Shown here one piece after another: positions 20,760-32,173 of a DNA stretch of 64,000 nt. The first letter of the stretch is position 1. Each line of letters opens with the position of its first letter. Position numbers and translations under genes: made by a program. The notes beneath the pieces were generated by a model. That model made no database searches. It had not been told where the DNA came from and saw nothing but the letters and a program-made list of their open reading frames with translations. The DNA is taken from the NCBI GenBank assembly GCA_030411725.1, contig MU839827.1, forward strand, positions 930,001 to 994,000. The letters are read 5' to 3'. This stretch comes from Echria macrotheca (Eukaryota; Ascomycota; Sordariomycetes; Sordariales; Schizotheciaceae).

Positions 20760-23202
20760 ATGGATACCACACACTCTCGGATGGTCTTTGACCAGTGGCA
20801 GTTAGAGCAGGGAAGGCTCTCGACGGAGGAGCCCGTGACCATCGTGAGTGCCAGATCGGATACGATTATCCCTTCTTTGGTCAGATTTGGGCTGTCTCGG
20901 GAGTGCAGAGCTCCTGAAACCTGGGACACAGTCGTTTATCCCCCCAAAAGGAAACTAGCTAATCCAAACCACCACAGACCGGCAACGACCTTGAGCTGGG
21001 CAATGTCATTAACGTCGCCTGGTACGTACTTTCCGTAACTTGTCAGGCCAAATCCCCACTGACGTCGCCAGCCGCGGCACCCCGTTTCGGCTAAGTGATG
21101 ACTACAAAGTTCGCTCTCGCGTCGAGAATAGTGTAGATTATCTCGAACTCCAACTGGCAAAGGGCCGGATCATCTACGGAGTCAACACTGGCTTCGGCGG
21201 CAGCGCCGACGCCCGCACTCACAAATTAGAGCGTCTCCAGAGCGCCGCCATCCAGCATCTCAATGTTGGCATCCTCTTGGAGATGGACAAGAACCGCGTG
21301 GACAAGTTTGCAAACAAGCTGCTTCGAAGCCATGCTTTGCCCCCGCCCATCGTCAGGGCGGCCATGCTGATCCGCTGCAACTCGTTGCTGCGCGGACACT
21401 CGGGCGTACGGTTCAGCATCATCGAGTCTATCGCAAGGCTCGCGGCTCATGACATGACCCCCATGGTACCTCTTCGTGGTAGTATCTCGGCTTCGGGAGA
21501 TTTGTCGACTCTGTCATACATCGCCGGCGCCATCGAGGGCAACCCTGATGTGTATCTCGAGCTCCCGGGGGGCGAAGTTGCTCCTGCTAGCGAGGTCCTA
21601 TCAGCTCAAGGCTGGGAACCGGTGCGATTTCAAGCAAAGGAGGGCCTGGGCATTACAAACGGAACAGCTCCCAGCTGCGCGGCCGCCTGCCTCGCTTTGT
21701 ACGAGGCCAACCGGCTGGCCTTTCTGGCGCAAGTTCTGACAGCCATGGGCACAGAGGCTCTCGACGGCACGGCTCACAACTACCACCCCTTCATCTCGAT
21801 TACCCGGCCGCACGCGGGCCAGTCTGAGGCGGCCGCCAACATTCTAAGGTTCCTGAAACACTCCAAACTCTCCAAGGACCGCGGCCCGGACCGCGCCGGC
21901 CTTGCCCAAGACCGCTACGCGCTCCGAACGGCCCCCCAATGGATTGGCCCGCAGCTGGAGGATCTGCTTCTAGCTACGCGACAGATTGCGACCGAGCTCA
22001 ATTCGACGACCGATAACCCGCTGATCGACGTGGCCAACGATCGCATCCACCACGGCGGCAACTTCCAGGCAGCGGCTGTCACATCGGCCATGGAGAAGAC
22101 AATGGTAGCCCTCCAGAATCTAGGGAGACTTCTGTTCGCTCAGTGCTCCGAGCTGATCAACAACGCAACGAGCAACGGCCTGCCACCCAACCTCTGTTTT
22201 GACGATCCGAGCGAGTCGTTTACCTTTAAAGGCTTCGACGTCAACATGGCGGCCTACATGGCTGAACTAGCCTACCTCGCACACCCCATGAGTACCCACG
22301 TCCAGGTAGCCGAGATGGCAAACCAGTCGGTCAACTCGATGGCGCTCGCAATGGCACGATATGTCTTGGAAGCAGTCGAGGTTTTGTCCATGATGGCCGC
22401 CACCTACATCTACGCTCTCTGCCAGGCGGTCCAGTTGCGTGTGTTGCAGAAACTCTTCCACCAAACCATTCCAAGTCTGATCCGGGAGGCTTGTTTCAGC
22501 TACTTTGGAGGTTCCGGGGCCACGGCCTCCCCCCCAGGGCTTTCCGCGCCGGTTGAGGAGCTGATTACCGCTATTAGCAAGCGCTGGGACGAGCTGGCCC
22601 ATGTCGACCATTCATCACGCTGTTTCATCGTCGTGAGAGACTGTCTGGGGCGGTTTGTGGATAATATTGCCTCGGTCCCAGGCTGTTCTCAAGTAACCGT
22701 CCCACAGCTCAAAGAGTTTCAGTCTAAGCTGAGCTTCGAACTGGATGCATGCGGCAACACACTGAAAGCTCGAGTTCGTGACGAGAAGAACTTGTGTGAG
22801 GAATATCTTGCCCCTGTCACCGCCGTCCTCTACCGCTACGTTCGCCGTGGTTTGGGCATCCCGCTTAATCAAGGGGTCTCGGACCATCCGCCGCTAGTGC
22901 TTCGCGAGATGATAGAGAATAAAAATTCCAAGCGGTGCGAGGGGAGCAAAGAGGCTAAGATTGGTGATATCAGCAAGATTAGTATTGGGGGTGAGAAGAC
23001 GGAGATGGACAATGCTGAGGACTCTAACATGAACTCGGATACGTCCAGGGCGTGTGTGAGTGAGACGAGTCCGGGGTGCAGTAATGACTCGAGGCTGTTG
23101 GTCATGGGCTCGCAGGCAAGCAAGATATACGAGGCGATACGAGCTGGAGTGCTCGTTGATAAGGTCATGGAGTACTGCGCAGCTGAGGGTTTCTGGGATT
23201 AA
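20760..23202 (+). CDS. Aromatic amino acid ammonia-lyase (PAL/TAL family)
   Basis: Removes ammonia from phenylalanine or tyrosine to give cinnamate or coumarate, using an MIO cofactor formed from Ala-Ser-Gly. Exons 20760-20843, 20978-21021 and 21072-23202 give 752 residues. The second intron (50 nt, GTACGT donor) joins NVINVA to CRGTPFRLSDD, restoring the family pattern. The catalytic Tyr sits in IIYGVNTGFGG (about residue 78). The MIO triad is in GSISASGDLS (about 183-185), and NGTAPS, NSTTDNPLI, GGNFQ and NQSVNSMA follow as expected. Residue 105, in QHLNVG, is His at the known Phe/His substrate-selectivity site. Family length and order are normal. A Ser/Lys/Glu-rich linker of about 60 residues precedes the C-terminus. 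Likely cytosolic. Confidence 0.94.
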
Positions 23203-24577
23203 GACTCCTCCTGGCTGGAGTGATGAGCGACTCGACGCGTTTGACGCAATAATTTTCAGCATGCATGGTTCCATGGGTAGAGTAGATGGTAGACGGCATC
23301 CCTGGTAGTAACAGCGTTGATTTGTTCCCTTGATTTGGATCCTTCCACGAAAGGGGAGAGGATATTCTAATCCCGATGACGATATGCGGTCTCAGCGCGG
23401 GACGACTTGCAGTGTCCTGAGAATGCCTTGGCGGTGAATCAATGTTTACAGTTATTGGACAGGCTCCAGTCTCTTGCAACCCAAGGGTCAGGTATGGAGG
23501 AGAGATGTCGGCCGAGCCGGGTTTGTTTTCCACCCGTCATTCTGTCATGGTAGAGCGGCGTCGAGATTACAAACGTACCTACATGAGGCAGGTATTGTGT
23601 GCTCCGTCCACTGTGCGGGTAGATATACGCGCTCCTGATGACGAGTCAGTCTGTGGATCCCCGCCATTATATATATATCTATATATACACCTTATTCGCC
23701 TTTGTGGCCTAACTGAGCTAGCTGTTTGTTTCCGTTCAATATATTGTATCCATCAGTCTTGGTAATCGAATCTTTCGTAGTTCTGCTCAGGGGGGCAGGA
23801 TTCTGGACTGTTCTTACGACTGCGATCTGGACGCCTCACCTCTGGTCAGAACAACGAATGAATTGGTCATCAAGGCTATTTTTGGATTAGAGTCAAATTT
23901 TGTTTGACAGGCGACGGTGCTGAAATGGTAGTCTGTCTGCTTCCAGTACTGGCTGGATAGCGTGGCCAATTTGATCAGAAGCCTTGTTGTCCGTGATGAA
24001 CAGTGGGACCAGCTCATGGACTACTGTTCGTCCCTCTGATCATATATCTGTCCATGCAGGTTTGTTGAGGTAAGTCTGGAAACTTGGCAGCCGCGACCTT
24101 GCGACCGTCGCCCTTTGAACAACAATTGACATCGACCCAGTCCCTTGTTTCCCAAACAGCTTTCAGCCCTATGGAGTCATGTTCATGGTCGGGATCCAAC
24201 CGTGAAGTCGACGGCAGGCACATACGTGAGTGTGCATCTGCGCAGCTTCACATTTCCCTCCACAGCTTTCCTTTATCTTCCAAGAAAAGCAGCACCTAAC
24301 GGAAACTGCAGTCGCAAGCAGAATTCTGGGCAGGACCCAGCGAAGATGTGCATCTCGGGCCCGGACCGACATGTTCCTGCCTCTCTAGAGCGGTTCAGCG
24401 AGAGCCAGAGACGTCATCGATCCTATCTTTAAATTCTCAACTTTTCCTCCGTTCTTCTCCTCTGTCCCCCGACATCAGACACCGAATTTGTGCTGTTCAA
24501 CATCTTCATTCGTTCTCCATCGTCAAACCAGCGCATATCTTTTGGACATCCCATCCTCACTCGAGCTATCAAGGACG
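23203..24577. other. Intergenic region before the EF-hand gene
   Basis: It contains the 3' flank of the ammonia-lyase, a short AT dinucleotide run and the EF-hand promoter. A minus-strand frame near 23.85-24.01 kb has some protein-like composition but no family match or splice partner, so no gene is called. Confidence 0.5.
23667..23688. repeat. AT-dinucleotide run
   Basis: Imperfect alternating A/T tract interrupted once by a C. Confidence 0.85.
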
Positions 24578-25626
24578 ATGGGTGACGCAGGAGAACGACC
24601 GATCTCGCCTAGCTCGGAGCCCAAGGCGAAAAACGGCGAGAAACATCCGACGACGGGGGCGAAGTCGGTCAGTACCCCTCTGATGGATGGCTGGTGAAGA
24701 AAGAGTCTGGATGGCGTTGACTTACCGTACCTGTTGAACAGACTGCCAGAAAACCTGTCCCACCCCCGACGCCGCCCAGGCAGGGTTCTTCGACGTCTGT
24801 TGGGGGTGCTGGGGATCCCAAACCGGGCTCTTCCCAAGCTGGGTCTTTCAAGGCTGTGTCTTCGAAGGCCTGCTATTCCAACGGATCTTCCCAAACTGCA
24901 TCTTCCAAACCGGCGACTTCAACATCCACTCAAGATGCTGGGGATTACGAGCCTACGCCTCAGGATTTGGCCGAATGGAAGCCCGCCTTTGACATGGTTG
25001 TGCGTGGCCACCCCGCCTTCTGTCTTTGCGAGTGTTGGCTGACCAAATTGACCACGAAACAGGATAAATCAAGGACGGGTCTGTTTTCTTTCATGGTCGA
25101 TATAAGCAGCCAGACTTGTGCTCATGTGTGTGTGAATAACAGGTACAATCCTAGCATCGGACTTCGGCTTGTTCCTTCGAGGGCTCGGTTTGGACCCGAG
25201 CCAAGCTGATCTGGCGACCATGGTCCAAGAAGTTGACCTCGACAGGGACGGAGTCATTTCATTGAAAGGTGCGTGCAGACTTTGTGTTGTTGTCATCCGG
25301 AGGCTAGGCTGACAGACAATAAATAGACTGGGTCAGGTATATGAACCGGCGCACCGCCCACGAAGAATCCATGGAGGAGCTGCGTGAAGTGTTCGACAAG
25401 TTTGCAGACAAGCAAGGAGTCGTCACGATGGATGGGCTGGGCAAGTTGTTGCGTTTCATGGGGGAAAATCCGACCGAGGTGCAACTCAGGAACTACATAA
25501 TAGCAGCCGATACGAACCTCGATAGCCGGATTGACTGTGAGTCTTGTTTTCCACAGAACCCGCAAGGATCTAGCTGACGGTGCCGTAGTCGATGAGTTTG
25601 TTGAACTCATGGAATCACGCAATTGA
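24578..25626 (+). CDS. Calmodulin-like EF-hand protein with disordered N-terminus
   Basis: Six exons (24578-24667, 24742-24999, 25063-25078, 25143-25268, 25327-25536, 25589-25626) give 245 residues. The first 100 or so are Ser/Pro/Lys-rich and probably disordered. A calmodulin-like core follows: EWKPAFDMV then loop DKSRTGTILASD (exon 3 is only 16 nt and supplies its start), loop DLDRDGVISLKD, a degenerate third loop around DKFADKQGVV, and a canonical fourth loop DTNLDSRIDFDE. Loops 1 and 2 end in Asp rather than Glu, which may lower calcium affinity or alter Mg/Ca choice. Each splice keeps frame and several introns carry GTGAGT/GTGCGT donors. The role is probably calcium sensing; no partner domain is present. 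Confidence 0.85.
25063..25078 (+). other. 16-nt microexon
   Basis: Exon 3 of the EF-hand gene, flanked by a 63-nt intron ending AAACAG and a 64-nt intron starting GTCTGT. Both joins keep frame and rebuild the first calcium-binding loop. Confidence 0.75.
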
Positions 25627-25794
25627 AAAATACCGGGAAGACTTTGTCCAAGGGGAAGACAGGGGGAGCGTGGCGTTGAGCGGAAAAGAGCGAAAAGTTT
25701 TGGTCGTAATAATACATTGGATTCATTCTTCGACGTCTATCTGGTCTATGTCTCTACCTGTATGATTGAATCTTATGGCTTCCCATCAAACCTT

Positions 25795-27190
25795 CTACGC
25801 AATCTCGACAACGTGGTAGTTGTAGTTGCAGAGCCCGCCGAGCTGGCCAATGTCGCCGGTGACCTGGATGGACCCGACGCCCTGGGCGAGGACCTGGCCG
25901 CTCGGGTTGGCCACCACCTGGACCGTCTGGGTGCCGTAGTTGGCGGCAACATCGAGCACATTCAGGCCCGGGCGGCCGGCCATCTTGATCACCAGCGTGC
26001 TCCCGCTCCAGACCTTGATCAGCACGCTACCAGGCTTGACGTTGGCCGCCAGCATGACAGCAACACTAACCACATCCTCGGCATCCTCCCAGCCCGACGG
26101 CTTGCCCATACCCTGGGCGTCGGTCCAGCAGTTGGCCGTCTTCATGAGCGGCCGGTACCAAAACGCACCGGCGATGGTTCTGCCAGAGGGCGGGAAGATC
26201 TGGCCCTCGTCGGCCGCGCCGGCCTTCAGGGCGCCGATGAAGGGCGCCAGCACGACCTGCCAGGCGCGGTGCTCGAAGCCGCGGATCATGTCGACCATGG
26301 GCCCGGTGATGCCCTCGGGCCAGACGTTGCCGAACCAGTGGCCCTCGCCGCCGTCGTTCCACGTCAGCAGCTCGACGAAGTCGGGCTGGAGCGAGAGGGC
26401 GCGGCGCATGCCGTTTATCAGCTCGGACGAGCCGCGGCGGAACCAGTTCTGGTTGTTGTCGATGTGTTTGAACTGGTAGGTCGAGACCGGCTGGGCGTAG
26501 TACTTGGAGGCGGCGTGGGCGGTCGCGAGGTTGGACGCGTCGGCTTGGGCGTTTTGGGACGGCGGGGCGTAGGCTAGCGGCCAGGCGGTTTCCCAGCCTA
26601 GGACGCCGTCGACCGGGAAGGAGGAGAGCAGGGAGGAGGGGTAGGTCGAGCCGAAGGGGGAGGCGTCTTCGAAGTTGGGGATGAAGAGGGGGTTTGTGCT
26701 GGTTGACGAGCGCAAGTCGGAGAGCAGGGAGGACCAGGTCGAGGGCGACTGGGTGCCGCCGTGGAAGGTGCTGATCAGGGGCCGGCCCGAGGGGCGGTAG
26801 TAGGCCGGGTGGGTGAGGTACTGGCGGAGGAGAGGGGAGAAGTCGGGCGGGTTCGGGCAGGCGGCGATGTCGAGGGAGAAGAAGAGCTTGAAGTTGGACG
26901 AGGAAGCGGCGGCGGCGAAGAGGGCGGATATGGTGGAGAGGGCCCAGGGGGCGCTGGGGAACTGGACGTTGAGGGCGAAGGCGTCGATGCCCATGGCCTG
27001 GGCTTGGGTCACATCGTCGACGGCGCGCTGGGACGACGAGATGGAGCCGATCTGCCGGTGTTAGCTTTTTGCTTTTGGCCTCCCAGGGTGGTCAACGAAC
27101 CATATAATGGGCAAACACGCCCTTGACATTGGTGTATGCCACGGCCCTGAAGGCGAGTGTAAGCCAAACGAGTGTCTGGACGACCAACAT
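25795..27190 (-). CDS. Secreted GH71 alpha-1,3-glucanase (mutanase-type)
   Basis: Hydrolyses alpha-1,3-glucan of fungal walls. Exon 1 (27101-27190) encodes the signal peptide, with likely cleavage after residue 18 (AFRAVA, then YTNVKG). A 49-nt intron (GTTCGT donor, CTAAC branch) leads to exon 2 (25795-27051); 448 residues in total. Family signatures in order are VFAHYMIGSI, AFALNVQFPS, KLFFSLDIAACPN, PYYRPSGRP-like HPAYYRPSGRPLIS, VDGVLGWETAWP and LLTWNDGGEGHW, the last containing the acidic residue expected at the active site. The C-terminus is a beta-sandwich-like region; no CBM24 is present. Possible roles are remodelling of its own wall or attack on other fungi. The gene is convergent with the EF-hand gene, with 168 bp between stops. 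Confidence 0.9.
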
Positions 27191-28186
27191 GGTGGTCTCC
27201 GTGAAGTGAAAAAAATAAAGGAGCGACTGGGGAGAAAGGAGAGAAAGACATTGGAGACGAAACACGACGGGACTACAGACATATTTTGGATTTCGATTCT
27301 CTCAGTCACGGCCAGTGCAGCCTTGTCGCCTTCGGGGCAGGATCAAGCCACCGTCATGTCATCATATGCGGCTCTTTTCTGACGACGCGACGAAACACGG
27401 CAAACAGTGCGTCCCGAACCGGCGGGATGCTCTAGTTCTTACCCGCCCAGCGGCACTTTTATTGATTCTTGGGCGAAGAGGGAGAATAGGGGTCCAGCGC
27501 CCGTTTGCTGACGTCGAGTGCGGCTGACCCACAGGGCTGATCCAGACCGGGGGTCTCAGTGGTTTCTGGGCGACTTATCGGCGGGCCTTATCAGTAAGAT
27601 TCTTACTGGACGTCATCCTGCAATTTCTTTTTGGTGCTTTGTGTATCAATTGGCAATATTGATGCCTGAGGCTGATCTGTCTGATTGGGGAGCTGAAACG
27701 ACAAACAGACCCCCACAGAGGGGGAGAGGGAGAGGGGGAGGGGGAAACCAGAGCGAGGGGGAGGACTCCGACATCGCCGCAGACAGATAAAAAAGCAAAC
27801 GACTGCCGACTGCCACAAAAACCAATCGGACTTGGCGTGTCTGTCCTGCATCGTCTCCCCAATCAGACTCGGCACGTGCTGTGTGCTCAGCAAGCCACCG
27901 TCTCCACTGTGCATGCACGGCCTCACTGCAAGACCAAGTTTTTCTTCTCTCTCTCTCTCGGTGACCGATCCGTGATTGCGCCACCTCAGTTGAAGAATAT
28001 CTTGTCGGTATGCCAGTATCGGTATCATGCAATTAGTTACAGCACTAATAAGGTACTCCAGACAAATGTCTCACCCCCAGACGCAGAAAACGCGCGTAAA
28101 CAAACCGACGATAGCCTCACCAATGACATGCCCAACCCGTGACTCCTCTGAACCCCAACACCACAGCCACATGACCAGCTGCTTCT
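27191..28186. promoter_or_regulatory. Promoter of the glucanase and 3' flank of the subtilisin
   Basis: No credible gene. A polypurine run lies at 27717-27748. Short frames on both strands look random. Confidence 0.55.
27717..27748. repeat. Polypurine (GGGGGA/GGGAGA) tract
   Basis: Thirty-two consecutive purines on the plus strand, a possible triplex- or G-quadruplex-prone element. Confidence 0.85.
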
Positions 28187-29536
28187 TCACGCTCCGCTCC
28201 CGTTGTACGCCAACAACTTCGGGCTCTGAGACCCCGCGTCCCCAACAACGCCAGCAGTGCCCAAGCCCACAATTCTCGCGATGACATCACCCGGCGCTGC
28301 ATTTCCCCTCCGATCCAACCCCTTGAGATACAGCGCCAGCCCGGCCACATGCGGCGCCGCGGCACTCGTCCCCTCCATCAGCGCGCTCGACGTATCAGAG
28401 CCGATGTACGCCGAGAGCACGTCCACGCCCGGCGCAAACACGTCGACCAGAGAGCCGTAGTTGGCCCAGGACGGTCGGACGTTGGAGACATCGACCGCGC
28501 TGACCGTCAGCGCCTCGGGCGCGGAGCCGGGACTGGACACAGATGCGTCGAGCCCGTCGTTGCCTGCCGCCGCTACTGTCAGGACGCCAGAGCCAAAGGC
28601 GCTGGCGATGGCGCGGTTGAAGGCGTCCGAGGTCGAGCCGCCGGTCGAGACGTTGATTACCGCGTCGGCGGTGCGGCCTGAGGCGGTGATGTTGTTGACG
28701 GCCCAGGTGTAGCCGGCGAGGACCGTGGATGTCGTCGACTTTTGCTTCGGTTAGCCATGACATACATTGCTGAGGAAGACGAAAAATAAAGGAACGTGTG
28801 TGCGTACAATGCCCATGTCAAACACCTTGACCGCGATGAGCGTCGTCTTCTTGGCCACCCCGTACGACCGCCCCCCGATCGTCCCGGCCACGTGCGTCCC
28901 GTGCCCGTGGTTGTCGGTCGCGCTGCTCCCCGGGACGGCGTTGTATCCCATCCTGGCGCGCCCCTCAAACTCGGAGTGCGACGCGAGCACGCCCGTGTCG
29001 ACGATGTAGGCATATGTGCCCTGTCCGCTGCTGGCCGCGTTGTAGACGTACTCTGTCTGGTTCGGTGCGCGGTGCGAGATGCTCCCGAGTCCCCAGGGCG
29101 CGTTGGACTGCGTTGTCAGTTTTGGCGCGCCCGACTGGGACGGAGACGATGGAGACGACGGCGCGTTGAGGTGCCAGATCATGTCGGGCTCGACGGCTTC
29201 TACATCGTCGCTGGCTAGGATCTGGTTTAGCGTTGCTGCGTCGAAGGAGCCGGCGTAGGCGGTGAAGTCGGACGAGATTGTGTAGACCTTTTCGATGCCT
29301 GCTGTGTCTCGCCGTTGTCGTGACGAGCGGGCGTGCACGCTGCGGATCCGGTTGAGGTGAGCTGTGAGGTCGGGCGGGGAGATGCCGGGTTTGAGGGTGA
29401 CGATGTAGTTGTTGGGGACGGTCAAGCCGGCTCGTCGGTTGTTTGTGTGTGGGTCGGAGGGCAGGCTGAGGTGTTCGGTGAAGTCTGCGGCCACTCTACA
29501 AGGGAGGAGGATCGCCAGGAGGAGAAGGGGAATCAT
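28187..29536 (-). CDS. Secreted subtilisin-like serine protease (S8, proteinase K type)
   Basis: Exons 28808-29536 and 28187-28738 (69-nt intron, GTACGC donor) encode 426 residues. MIPLLLLAILLPCRVAA is a signal peptide. An inhibitor I9-like propeptide (NNYIVTLKPGISPPDLTAHL) extends to about residue 120. Mature-enzyme landmarks are Asp180 in YIVDTGV, His212 in NHGHGTHVAGT, Asn303 in AAAGND (oxyanion hole) and Ser368 in GTSAAAPHVAG, so the catalytic set is complete. The Met usual after GTS is Ala here. The acceptor could lie 6 nt earlier, adding two residues. Likely extracellular nutrient or host-protein degradation. Confidence 0.92.
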
Positions 29537-31254
29537 GACGTCTGTGGTCCACTTGGGGACTCTCTGGCTGATTGACTGGTCTATCGGATGAGGTGTGTCT
29601 ATCCGTCTATCGGTAGTTGTCTATGACTGATCAACCGGTCCTCTATCGGCAGTTGGAAAGGTCTCTGCTGGATGGACGAGATATTACAGATCGAAGAATC
29701 GCTTATCTTGCGGGTTTAAACAGACATGAAATACTGCACTTCAAATGTCCGAGGGGGCTCGACGACGACGACGACGACACCGGCATCTTTATACTAACCA
29801 AATCACCACAGACACCAAGCCACCGACGCCGGCATGCTCGCTGCACACATCTCATCTCATCTCCCGTGCGTCGTCTGCCACCCGTGAGAGTGAACAGTAA
29901 ACCCCGTGTCCGCCCATGTCCGGTGATACCTCCGAGCGCGCCGCACGCCGCACCCCCGCTGCCGGTCAGGTTCTCGAGCTTCCCGATCCAGCTTCCCGGT
30001 CCAGACTCAGCCAGACTAGTCCCTGTTTTGCGGATTAGTGTCGGGCGAGTGATAAGACAATGTGCGGCGTGTTGCGTCATATCTAGCGATAAGGCGTTTC
30101 TCAACGAAAAAAGAGTGTCTGTGTTGTGTGAGTGAGGGTGGTGGCTGGTTGGTAGCTGAGGCCGAGAGTTAACGAGAGGGTGGGCTTGGCGATGCCACGA
30201 CGGGTCACGACGGGACGTGGCATATACAGCGAAAAGGTCATAGCCCCGGCACACGCGGTCGTCTTAATCTATTCGGGCCATGACCGTGCTGCTGACTTGG
30301 CTGACCGCGTTGAGGGTTTATTATCTGACTGAAGGATTGGTGGGTTTGTTGAGTCGGCGAGCTCTCGAGATTCAAACAGACTGAAATAGAACTGAAATAA
30401 CAAAATCAAACCTCTCAAAGTGGTGATCAACGAAACCAAGACTGGGATATGAAAACAAGCTCCGACAACAAAACTGGAAGCGAAGAAAATAAAATCCCCA
30501 TCCCGCTCCCGGAAACCCAAAAACCCCCAAAACAAATTACACAACCCACCAAGTGTTCCCCAAGACCACAGAAGACTCAATGCGTGACCCCAAAGTGGTC
30601 TGCACTATCTGCGTGTGCAGTCACCTTTTTGATGCGGGTGTTAATCTATTCGCAATATCAACCGAATCCCTCTCCCACACACCCTGACCCCCGTGCCCGG
30701 CCAACACTGCCTGCCAACACATTACACACCCAAATTCCCTTTAGTCCCTTCCCTCCCTTTGGAGGCCCAGACAATTTGAAAATTCCCGGGTTTGAGTGTC
30801 CTAGGTCGGAGGGTTTGTCTCGTTCGGTTCCCCGCAGCCGGAGTCCGGACGGGATAGTTGAACGTGGATCGGGGAATTTGGACTCTCATCGGTGAGGCTC
30901 ATGCTATCTACATAATTCCTGCTGCCTGCTCTGTTCAGCTCCTTCGGTTTACTTTGTACAGATATATGTCTTGAAGGATCGTGGTTTGAGGGATGCTGCG
31001 ACTCAGTGATGAAACCAACAACGCTTCATTTATTAGTGCAGAGGACACTAAAGATCCAGTTACCTTTTCCATGATTCCAAGCCAAACCGACCGATTTAGA
31101 TGCCGAAAGAAAACCACTAGACCGAACGTTGCAGTAAGGTACCTACCAGTCCATCTGGATACAAACCGCAAGCTGCTGATGAGTCCCTTGTCACAACCAA
31201 ACACACCGACCTCATCAACCTCTGTAACGACGCACCACAGAGCCTCGCATCAAC

Positions 31255-31275
31255 ATACACACTCACACACACACA
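31255..31275. repeat. CA-dinucleotide microsatellite
   Basis: Short CA run with single interruptions. Confidence 0.8.
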
Positions 31276-31722
31276 GCTAACGTTGTATCCATGACCTCAT
31301 CACCACAACCTCATCTCCAAAGACCGCGGCAGGCAAGAACTTGGTAACAGTAGAACAATCTGCACCAAGAAACCAAGCCCAACTTCAACAAGCCGGATAG
31401 TCCCTCCTCCCCCTACCTTCATCAAAACCGCGCTCTCCTTCCCATTTCAACCACTGTGTACCGTATGTATGTATGTAACCAACCCCTCAACAAGAATCCA
31501 TCCCATAAAACCATCCCATCCCATAAAGTCCATCTCATAAAACCTCATCCGATGAATCAACCCCAATCCCGACCTGGCGCGCCGCCTAAGGCATCTACAG
31601 AGAACCAAATGCAAACATACCTAGGTAACACGATGACAGACCACAGCGATGAATCACATCTGCACAGCACACGCCTCATTATGATAAAATCTCGTCTCCG
31701 AAAAATAACATGGATCTAGCAA

Positions 31723-31742
31723 GCAGGCAGGCAGGCAGGCAG
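31723..31742. repeat. GCAG tetranucleotide repeat, five copies
   Basis: Five perfect tandem copies of GCAG. Confidence 0.9.
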
Positions 31743-32173
31743 TGGTAATAATCCGTACCCATCCGAATCGAAGAACTGACCTCCCCAGAAGAAGAACCAT
31801 GGGACGAAAATATTAAATATTAAAACTAATAACCATCCCGTCCACCAGCCCGTCCACCCCGCGCCGTGCTCCAGCGTCAAAACGTCAACTCTGGTACTAC
31901 AATCCTCTTCACTCTTCAGTAGAGAAGTGAGGCTTTGCGCTTTGCGCTCTGCAGAGGCGGAGCGGAGGAATGAAAATTTAATATCAACCCGTCTGGTTCC
32001 CAACACGACGAATGTCGGTCCAGCCCAGGTCCAGCCCTACCTGCATCGGACAATTTCACAATATCACTTTGGATACGAAACCGGTCAGACAGAGAAATGC
32101 AGGACTCAGGAGGCTGCAATGTTGCATTCTGGCTTCTCCCCCAAACTTCCGCTCGGCCTACTAGCTATACAGT

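Larger units (their letters stand above)
29537..32173. other. 2.6 kb gene-free region with simple repeats
   Basis: It holds the subtilisin promoter and the 3' flank of the G-patch gene. The stretch 30.4-31.7 kb is rich in A/C runs, with a CA run and a GCAG run. No exon with family similarity was seen. Confidence 0.55.

Noticed and set aside
21022..21046. 25-nt intron ending TTGTCAG in the ammonia-lyase gene
   Set aside because: Too short to splice; the 50-nt intron 21022-21071 restores the family motif RGTPFRLSDD.
25717..26577. 286-codon plus-strand frame opposite the GH71 gene
   Set aside because: Antisense shadow; the GH71 reading has family motifs, a signal peptide and a correct intron.
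27717..27748. Purine tract as a CRISPR or tandem-gene signal
   Set aside because: Simple low-complexity DNA with no spacer-repeat periodicity; the genome is fungal.
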